64,000 bases of DNA from Phenylobacterium sp. Root1290 (GTDB lineage Bacteria; Pseudomonadota; Alphaproteobacteria; Caulobacterales; Caulobacteraceae): the NCBI RefSeq assembly GCF_001425305.1, contig NZ_LMEE01000001.1:260646-324645 (forward strand). Reading direction: 5' to 3'. Of this stretch, positions 57,878 to 64,000 are shown piece by piece. Positions within the stretch are counted from its first letter, which is position 1; the number at the start of each line of letters is the position of its first letter. The translations under genes and the position numbers were made by a program. A model generated the notes under the pieces. That model saw nothing but the letters and a program-made list of their open reading frames with translations, made no database searches and was not told the DNA's origin.

Positions 57878-60800
57878 GTGAGCGAAGCGGTGAACGAGGG
57901 TTTCGTCCACCTACGGGTTCGCTCCGCCTATTCGCTGCTCGAGGGCGCGATCAAGGCCGACAAGGTCAGCAGTCTGGCCAAGGCGGCGGAAATGCCGGCG
58001 GTGGCGCTGACCGACCGGGCCAACCTCTACGGCGCCCTCGAATTCTCGGTCACCAGCAAGGATGCGGGTGTTCAGCCGATCGTCGGCGTCGCCCTGCCGG
58101 TGACGGGTATCGGCGGCGCTCAGCCCGAGCGCTGGGCCAAGATCCCGACCATCGTGCTGCTTGCGCAAAGCGAGCAGGGGTATCTCAACCTCAGTGAACT
58201 CTCGTCGCTCTGCTATCTGGAGTCGGATGGCAGCGAGGACGTGTCCGCGCCTTGGTCAAAGGTGGTGGAACACTCCGAAGGATTGATCCTGCTGTCTGGC
58301 GGGGTCGATGGTCCGGTCGATCCGCTGCTGGCGGCCGGCAAGATACCCGAGGGGAAGGCCGCGCTCGCCGAGATGGCGCGGGTGTTCGGCGACCGGTTCT
58401 ATATCGAGCTCCAGCGTCATGGGCTGCCAGCGCAAGCGGCGGCGGAAGGCGAGCTCGTCGCCTTCGCCTACGACAATGACATCCCGCTGGTCGCCACCAA
58501 CGACGTCTACTTCGCCAAGCAGACCATGTACGAGGCGCACGAAGCGCTGCTCTGCATCGCCGACGGCGCGTTCATCAGTCAGGACGAGCGCCGGCGGGTG
58601 ACGCCGGAGCATTGGTTCAAGCCGGCGGCGGACATGCGCGCGCTGTTCTCGGACCTGCCGGAGGCTTGCGACAACACGCTCGACATCGCCCGGCGCTGCG
58701 CCTTCATGGTCAAGAAGCGTGATCCGATCCTGCCGCGCTTCGATACGGCGGGGGGACGCTCGGAGGCTGAGGAATTGGCCTTCCAGGCGCGCGAGGGGCT
58801 CAAGGCGCGCATCGCGAGCGGCCAGGCCTCCGCGCTTCCGGTGGAGGATTACGAGGCGCGTCTGGAGCGGGAGATCGGGGTCATCGCCCAGATGGGCTTC
58901 CCCGGCTACTTCCTGATCGTTTCGGACTTCATCAAGTGGGCCAAGACCCACGACATCCCTGTCGGCCCCGGGCGGGGCTCGGGCGCCGGCTCGCTGGTCG
59001 CCTATGCGCTGACGATCACCGATCTCGATCCGCTTCGCTATGGCCTGCTGTTCGAGCGCTTCCTGAATCCGGAGCGGGTGTCGATGCCCGACTTCGATAT
59101 CGACTTCTGTCAGGAGCGGCGCGAAGAGGTCATCAGCTACGTCCAGAAGCACTACGGACGTGACCGGGTCGCACAGATCATCACCTTCGGCACCCTGCAG
59201 GCGCGCGCCGTGCTGCGCGACGTGGGCCGGGTTCTGCAGCTGCCGCTGGGTCTTGTCGACCGTCTGGCCAAGATGGTGCCGGCCAACCCCGCCAACCCGG
59301 TGACCCTGGCCAAGGCGATCGAGATCGAGCCGCGGCTGCGTCAGGCCAAGGACGACGACGAGGCCGTCAAGCAGTTGCTGGAGACGGCGCTACAGCTTGA
59401 GGGCCTCTACCGGAACGCCTCGACCCACGCGGCCGGCGTGGTGATCAGCGATCGGCCGTTGACCCAGCTGACCCCGCTCTACCGCGATCCGCGCTCCGAA
59501 CTGCCCGCCACCCAGTTCAACATGAAGTGGGTCGAGAGCGCCGGTCTGGTGAAGTTCGACTTCCTGGGTCTGAAGACGCTCACGGTGATCGACCGGGCGC
59601 TGAAGTTCCTGCGCAAGCGGGGCGTGGACGTCGACTTCGCGACGCTCGGCGTCGATGACGCGCCGGCCTACGAGGTGATGTCCAACGGCGGGACCGTCGG
59701 CGTGTTCCAGCTTGAAGGGCAGGGGATGCGCGACACCCTGCGCCAACTGCGTCCCGGATCGCTTGAAGACGTCACCGCCGTGGTGTCGCTGTACCGCCCC
59801 GGCCCGATGGACAACATCCCGGCGTTCATCGACTGCAAGTTCGGCCGCAAGCCGATCGACTACATGCACCCGAGCCTGGGGCCGGTGCTGAAGGAGACCT
59901 ACGGGATCATCGTCTACCAGGAACAGGTGATGCAGATCGCCCAGATCCTGGCGGGCTACTCGCTTGGCGAAGCCGACCTTCTGCGCCGGGCGATGGGCAA
60001 GAAGAAGAAAGAGGAGATGGACCTGCAGCGCGCCAGGTTCGTCTCGGGCGCCGAAGCCAAGGGCGTGCCGGCCGAGCAGGCCGGGTCGATCTTCGATCTG
60101 GTGGACAAGTTCGCGGGCTATGGCTTCAACAAGAGCCACGCGGCGGCCTACGCCTATGTTTCGTACCAAACGGCCTGGTTGAAGGCGAACACGCCCGTCG
60201 AGTTCTTCGCGGCTTCGATGAGCCTCGATATCTCCAACACCGACAAGCTGGCGGTCTTCTACCAGGACGCCAAGCGGTTCGGCGTGAAGGTCCGCAGCCC
60301 TGACGTGAACCGGTCGTCCGCAGACTTCGAAGTCGAGGACGGCGAGGTGCTCTATGCGCTGGGCGGTATCCGCAACGTCGGCCAGCAGGCGATGGAGCAC
60401 GTGGTGGCGGTCCGCAAGGCGGGCGGCCCCTTCAAGGATATCTTCGACTTCGCCTCGCGGGTCGATCCCAAGCAGGTCAACAAGCGGACCTTTGAAACGC
60501 TGGCCCGCGCCGGGGCGTTCGAGTCGATCCACGCCGACCGCGCCCAGTTGCTGGCCGCCGCCGAACTGCTGGTCGGCCTTGGTCAGAGCGTGGCGTCGCA
60601 GGAGAGCTCGGAGCAGGGCGCCCTGTTCTCCGACGGCACCAACCACCTCGTAGATCAGGTTCGCAAGAAGATGCCCAAGGCCGAGCCTTGGACGCCGGTG
60701 CAGCGCTTGGACGAGGAACTGGCCGCAGTCGGCTTCTATCTGTCCGGCCACCCGTTGGACGACATGGTCACGGCCCTGCGGCGACGGCGGACGGATCTGT

Positions 60801-61327
60801 TGGCCGACGTGATCCCCAAGGCCGAGGCCGGCGCCGAAGCTTTCCGCATGGCCGGCGTGGTCCGCCGCAAGCAGGAGCGGGCCTCGCAGTCCAGCGGGGA
60901 GAAGTTCGCGTTCGTGACATTCTCAGACCCGACCGGCGAGTACGAAGTGCTGTTCCCGCCTGAGTCGCTACGCAAGTGCCGCGACCTGTTGGAGCCCGGC
61001 AAGGCGGTTGCGCTCAAGGTGCGGGCCAAGGCGCGCGATGGCGAGGTGCGGTTCTTCGGCGACGACGCCGAACCGGTCGACAAGGCGGTGGAAAACGCAG
61101 TCGCGGGGCTGCGGGTCCACGTGGCGCCGCGCAGCGCCGAGATCGAGGCCCTGAAGAAACGGCTGGAGAACGTCGCCAATCCGCGCGGGGGCGAGATCAT
61201 CCTGGTCGCCAACATCGAACGCGGTCGCGAGGTCGAGCTGAAGCTGCCCGGACGGTTCAGCCTGGACGCGTCGGTGCGCGGGGCTCTGAAGACTGCGCCG
61301 GGCGTGGTCTTCGTCGAGGACATCTAG
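57878..61327 (+). CDS. dnaE: DNA polymerase III alpha subunit
   Basis: 1149 residues, GTG start after the strong site GGGAGGTGAT. PHP domain at the N-terminus ([17 protein letters not shown]). Palm: [16 protein letters not shown] and the catalytic acidic motif [13 protein letters not shown]. Then [17 protein letters not shown] with GKKKKEEM, the thumb/fingers, a helix-hairpin-helix region, and an OB domain ([24 protein letters not shown] and on, about 985-1065). Replicative DnaE1 type by length and residues, not the shorter mutagenic DnaE2/ImuC. The LexA box at sidA could raise its expression after DNA damage. Confidence 0.96.
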   Translation: MSEAVNEGFVHLRVRSAYSLLEGAIKADKVSSLAKAAEMPAVALTDRANLYGALEFSVTSKDAGVQPIVGVALPVTGIGGAQPERWAKIPTIVLLAQSEQGYLNLSELSSLCYLESDGSEDVSAPWSKVVEHSEGLILLSGGVDGPVDPLLAAGKIPEGKAALAEMARVFGDRFYIELQRHGLPAQAAAEGELVAFAYDNDIPLVATNDVYFAKQTMYEAHEALLCIADGAFISQDERRRVTPEHWFKPAADMRALFSDLPEACDNTLDIARRCAFMVKKRDPILPRFDTAGGRSEAEELAFQAREGLKARIASGQASALPVEDYEARLEREIGVIAQMGFPGYFLIVSDFIKWAKTHDIPVGPGRGSGAGSLVAYALTITDLDPLRYGLLFERFLNPERVSMPDFDIDFCQERREEVISYVQKHYGRDRVAQIITFGTLQARAVLRDVGRVLQLPLGLVDRLAKMVPANPANPVTLAKAIEIEPRLRQAKDDDEAVKQLLETALQLEGLYRNASTHAAGVVISDRPLTQLTPLYRDPRSELPATQFNMKWVESAGLVKFDFLGLKTLTVIDRALKFLRKRGVDVDFATLGVDDAPAYEVMSNGGTVGVFQLEGQGMRDTLRQLRPGSLEDVTAVVSLYRPGPMDNIPAFIDCKFGRKPIDYMHPSLGPVLKETYGIIVYQEQVMQIAQILAGYSLGEADLLRRAMGKKKKEEMDLQRARFVSGAEAKGVPAEQAGSIFDLVDKFAGYGFNKSHAAAYAYVSYQTAWLKANTPVEFFAASMSLDISNTDKLAVFYQDAKRFGVKVRSPDVNRSSADFEVEDGEVLYALGGIRNVGQQAMEHVVAVRKAGGPFKDIFDFASRVDPKQVNKRTFETLARAGAFESIHADRAQLLAAAELLVGLGQSVASQESSEQGALFSDGTNHLVDQVRKKMPKAEPWTPVQRLDEELAAVGFYLSGHPLDDMVTALRRRRTDLLADVIPKAEAGAEAFRMAGVVRRKQERASQSSGEKFAFVTFSDPTGEYEVLFPPESLRKCRDLLEPGKAVALKVRAKARDGEVRFFGDDAEPVDKAVENAVAGLRVHVAPRSAEIEALKKRLENVANPRGGEIILVANIERGREVELKLPGRFSLDASVRGALKTAPGVVFVEDI

Positions 61328-61333
61328 GCCAGG

Positions 61334-61678
61334 TCAGCGCAGGTCGATGTAGCCCGGCGGCTTCGCGGGTTTCTTGTAGGCGTCGATGCCGCCGCGATTG
61401 GAGTAGACCGAAGTCCCTTTGTAGGGCTTGAACGGTTCAGGCTGCGCCATGGTCGGCGGTTTTGGCGGCTCTGGGAAGGTCGGCGCCCTGGGCGTCGTAT
61501 AGCTCGGCACGCTATAGCTCGGCGCAGGCGGCGCGCCATAGACCGGAGGTGTATAGGGGCGGGGACTGGCCGCAGGGGCCCACGGTCCCGGCTGCGGTTT
61601 CAGCGTTCCACCGGGCGAGCCGAACGCGCCCTGCGCCAACAGTCCCAGTCCAACGCCGAGCGCTACGATAGGTGTCAT
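61334..61678 (-). CDS. Proline-rich exported protein, unknown
   Basis: 114 residues with a short hydrophobic N-terminus (MTPIVALGVGLGLLAQGAFG) as signal peptide. It then has about 25% Pro in PxxP-rich segments with Tyr and Ser (YTPPVYGAPPAPSYSVPSY). Low complexity; no family recognised. It ends 6 nt from the convergent dnaE stop. GGAGGGG precedes the ATG at 61678. Confidence 0.62.
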   Translation of the reverse strand: MTPIVALGVGLGLLAQGAFGSPGGTLKPQPGPWAPAASPRPYTPPVYGAPPAPSYSVPSYTTPRAPTFPEPPKPPTMAQPEPFKPYKGTSVYSNRGGIDAYKKPAKPPGYIDLR

Positions 61679-61820
61679 GGGCCCCTCCTGCCATTACAGG
61701 ATGCGGCTGAACGCTGTTCTCCGCAAGCCTTGGCCGTGAGGCCCAGGCGCGGAAGGCTTGCAATTTGTGCGCTCAGCGCATATTTGGCGCGTCATTCCAC
61801 ACGCAGGTGTTTGGCGATGT

Positions 61821-61866
61821 GCGGGGAGAAATCCCGCCATACCCATTCCGGTCCTCCATCTGGAGG
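61821..61866 (+). other. Structured rpsB leader
   Basis: Two small hairpins, GCGGG-GAGAAAT-CCCGC (61821-61837) and CCTCC-ATCT-GGAGG (61853-61866), 42 nt upstream of rpsB. They could be a ribosomal-protein autoregulation site; this is not a recognised RNA family to me. Confidence 0.4.
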
Positions 61867-61907
61867 GTTTGCCTGCGGCGGTTAACCGGAAAAAGGACGA
61901 AAAGCCG

Positions 61908-62735
61908 ATGGCGCTTCCTGAATTCTCCATGCGTCAGCTCCTGGAAGCTGGCGCCCACTTCGGCCACCAGACGCACCGCTGGAACCCGAAGATGGACCGT
62001 TACATCTTCGGTTCGCGGTCGAACATCCACATCATCGACCTCTCGCAGTCGATCCCGCTGCTGCACCAAGCCCTGGTGAAGGTTCGCGAAGTCGCCGCTG
62101 GCGGCGGCCGCGTGCTGTTCGTCGGCACCAAGCGTCAGGCGTCGGAGCCGATCGCCACCGCCGCCAAGCGCAGCGCCCAATACTATGTGAACCACCGTTG
62201 GCTGGGCGGCACGCTCACCAACTGGCGCACCGTGTCGGGTTCGATCCAGCGCCTGCGCGAGCTGGAAGGCATGCTCGAAGGTCAAAGCCAAGGCCAAGGC
62301 CGCGGCAAGAAAGAACTGCTGCAGATGACCCGCGAGCGCGACAAGCTCGAGCTCAGCCTGGGCGGCATCAAGGACATGGGCGGCATTCCCGACCTGATGT
62401 TCGTGATCGACACCAACAAGGAGTCGATCGCCATCCAGGAAGCCCGCAAGCTGAACATCCCGGTCATCGCGATCCTGGACACCAACTGCGATCCGGACGG
62501 CATCACCTACCCGATCCCGGGCAACGATGACGCCGCTCGCGCCATCCAGCTGTACTGCGACCTGATGGCCGACGCCGTTCTGGACGGCCTGGCCGCTGGT
62601 CAATCGGCCGCTGGCGTGGACCTGGGCGCTTCGGTTGCGCCGGTTGAGCCGACCCTGGCTCGAGAGCTTACGCCGGAGCCCGAAGCGGCGCCGGCCGCCG
62701 AGGCTCCGGCCGCGGACCAGGAACAAGCCGGCTAA
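61908..62735 (+). CDS. rpsB: 30S ribosomal protein S2
   Basis: 275 residues from the ATG at 61908 (AAGGA upstream); the longer in-frame start is rejected because S2 begins [21 protein letters not shown]. Signatures: [17 protein letters not shown] and [27 protein letters not shown]. The C-terminal ~35 residues are an Ala/Pro/Glu-rich extension typical of alphaproteobacteria. Operon with tsf. Confidence 0.98.
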   Translation: MALPEFSMRQLLEAGAHFGHQTHRWNPKMDRYIFGSRSNIHIIDLSQSIPLLHQALVKVREVAAGGGRVLFVGTKRQASEPIATAAKRSAQYYVNHRWLGGTLTNWRTVSGSIQRLRELEGMLEGQSQGQGRGKKELLQMTRERDKLELSLGGIKDMGGIPDLMFVIDTNKESIAIQEARKLNIPVIAILDTNCDPDGITYPIPGNDDAARAIQLYCDLMADAVLDGLAAGQSAAGVDLGASVAPVEPTLARELTPEPEAAPAAEAPAADQEQAG

Positions 62736-62754
62736 GACGCATTCGTGCGTCTTA
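62733..62754 (+). other. TTCG-capped hairpin at the rpsB stop codon
   Basis: TAAGACGCA (62733-62741), TTCG, TGCGTCTTA (62746-62754): a perfect 9-bp stem with an extra-stable UUCG loop whose first three bases are the rpsB stop codon. No T-run follows, so it is not a normal terminator. Confidence 0.8.
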
Positions 62755-62833
62755 CTCAGCTTGACGAAAAACGATCATGGCCGGGCCCTATCAGGGTCCG
62801 GTCAAACCCATTCTGACTGATAAGGAGCTGACC

Positions 62834-63769
62834 ATGGCGGAGATCACCGCTGCGCTGGTCAAGGACCTGCGCGAAAAGTCCGGCGCTGGCATGATGGACT
62901 GCAAGAAGGCCTTGCAGGAAAACAACGGCGACATGGAAGCGGCCGTCGATTGGCTGCGCACCAAGGGCCTCTCGAAGGCCGCCAAGAAGTCGGATCGCGC
63001 GGCCGCTGAAGGCCTCGTGGCCGGCAAGCTGAGCGACGACGGCAAGACCGGCGTCCTGGTTGAGCTGAACGCCGAAACCGACTTCGTCTCGAAGAACGAG
63101 CTGTTCCAGAACGCCGCCCGCGATTTCGCGGTCGTCGGCCTGGAGATCGAAGGCGTGGACGCCATCACCGCGGCCAAGACGGCCAAGGGTGAAGTCGTCA
63201 GCGACGTGATCACCAACCTGATCGCGACGATCGGCGAGAACATGCGTCTGCGTCGTTCGGCCCGCATCTCGGTCAGCGAAGGCGCCGTGGCCCTCTACCT
63301 GCACAACGCGCAGGGCGAAGGCGTGGGCCGTCTTGGCGTGCTGGTGGCTCTGGAAGGCGCCGGCGACCAGGCGGTGCTGAAGGAAGTCGGCCGCAAGATC
63401 GCTCTGCACGTCGCCGGCACCCCGACCCCGCCGCTGGCCCTGACCGAGAGCGATCTCGATCCGGCCGCCGTCGAGAAGGAAAAGAAGTTCCTGACCGACC
63501 AGGCGCTGGAATCGGGCAAGCCGATCGGCGTCGTGGAGAAGATGATCGAAGGCCGGATCCGCAAGTGGCAGGAAGAAGTGGTGCTGCTGAAGCAACCCTT
63601 CGTCATGAACCCGGATCAGACCATCGAGCAGCTGATCGCCGAGACCGCCAAGGAAACCGGTTCGCCGGTCGCCGTGAAGGGCTTCGTGCGCTTCGCCCTG
63701 GGCGAAGGCGTGGAAAAGAAGCAGGACGACTTCGCCGCCGAAGTGGCGTCGATGACCGGCCAAGCCTAA
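62834..63769 (+). CDS. tsf: Elongation factor Ts
   Basis: 311 residues from the ATG at 62834 with AAGGAG six nt before; an upstream in-frame ATG (62777) is rejected. [20 protein letters not shown] and [12 protein letters not shown] are EF-Ts signatures. It recycles EF-Tu-GDP. Followed by a strong terminator. Confidence 0.98.
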   Translation: MAEITAALVKDLREKSGAGMMDCKKALQENNGDMEAAVDWLRTKGLSKAAKKSDRAAAEGLVAGKLSDDGKTGVLVELNAETDFVSKNELFQNAARDFAVVGLEIEGVDAITAAKTAKGEVVSDVITNLIATIGENMRLRRSARISVSEGAVALYLHNAQGEGVGRLGVLVALEGAGDQAVLKEVGRKIALHVAGTPTPPLALTESDLDPAAVEKEKKFLTDQALESGKPIGVVEKMIEGRIRKWQEEVVLLKQPFVMNPDQTIEQLIAETAKETGSPVAVKGFVRFALGEGVEKKQDDFAAEVASMTGQA

Positions 63770-63792
63770 TTCCACTCGATTAAGCCTATCGG

Positions 63793-63830
63793 GGGCGCCG
63801 TGTGTTCGACGCACACGGCGCCCTTGGTTT
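63793..63830 (+). terminator. Rho-independent terminator of rpsB-tsf
   Basis: GGGCGCCGTGTG (63793-63804) pairs with CACACGGCGCCC (63812-63823), then TTGGTTT. Confidence 0.9.
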
Positions 63831-63867
63831 ATGTAGTACCCAGCCAGATTCTCGACGGAACCCGCCG

Positions 63868-64000
63868 ATGCCCGAAGCTCCGCCCCGCTACAAGAAGATC
63901 CTCTTGAAGATGTCGGGCGAGGTCCTGATGGGCGACTCGCTCTTCGGTATCGACACCAAGACGATCGAGGCGGTGGCCGAAGACATCAAGGAAGTGGTCG
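63868..64000 (+). CDS. pyrH: Uridylate kinase, N-terminal fragment
   Basis: The first 44 codons are present. [15 protein letters not shown] is the ATP/UMP-binding start of the hexameric bacterial UMP kinase. Position after tsf is the standard rpsB-tsf-pyrH-frr order. Cut by the right edge of the window. Confidence 0.95.
   Translation, partial: MPEAPPRYKKILLKMSGEVLMGDSLFGIDTKTIEAVAEDIKEVV

Overview
The window is GC-rich chromosomal DNA of an alphaproteobacterium of the Caulobacterales (Caulobacter/Phenylobacterium type). This rests on the gene order parE-glnA-glnB ... tig-clpP-(cicA)-clpX ... lon-hup-tRNA-Val ... nuoA-N-birA-coaX-rnj-mce-lolCD-sidA-dnaE ... rpsB-tsf-pyrH, on an alphaproteobacterial LexA box (GAAC-N7-GAAC) in front of a 29-residue SidA-like division inhibitor, and on EcfG-type promoter and sigma signatures. 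The order was compared with Caulobacter from memory, without a search.

Layout. 0-6 kb: the start of parE, the glnBA nitrogen-assimilation pair, a thiolase-like protein, a histidine phosphatase and nnr. 6-8.6 kb: a TonB siderophore receptor behind an iron-box-like palindrome, and a 50-residue membrane peptide. 8.6-23.2 kb: proteostasis and chromosome block (tRNA-Leu, tig, clpP, cicA-like operon, clpX, lon, hup) interrupted by an MFS pump, a solute-binding protein, a DUF3011-like/lipoprotein pair and an amidohydrolase. 23.2-35.5 kb: accessory region lying between tRNA-Val and tRNA-Asp, whose 3' ends both face inward. 35.9-51 kb: the complete 14-gene complex I operon with two foreign small genes inside it. 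51-57.7 kb: birA, coaX, RNase J, methylmalonyl-CoA epimerase, lolC/D. 57.7-64 kb: sidA, dnaE, rpsB, tsf and the start of pyrH.

The most unusual region is 23.3-27.6 kb. It holds three small Sec-exported proteins, two of which carry a bacteriocin-type double-glycine leader motif after the signal peptide. All three share a C-terminal N-T-x-N/Q pattern, and one has a long Asp/Asn/Ser repeat. With them are a complete C39 cysteine peptidase that itself carries a degenerate copy of the leader motif at its C-terminus, an outer-membrane beta-barrel with an N-terminal coiled coil, and an EcfG-like sigma factor with a matching promoter in front of the barrel gene. The set of parts resembles the Pseudomonas Fap functional-amyloid system (C39 FapD, coiled-coil/barrel FapF, repeat proteins FapB/C) but is arranged differently. 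I propose it as a Fap-like surface-fibre or secretion system with periplasmic leader processing.

The accessory region continues with an aldo-keto reductase, a nucleoside deaminase, a CYP153-type alkane hydroxylase, a Baeyer-Villiger monooxygenase, a GFA protein and an FMN reductase, which suggests oxidative catabolism of alkanes or ketones. Starts were chosen by ribosome-binding sites and family alignment, so several genes are shorter than their longest open frame.
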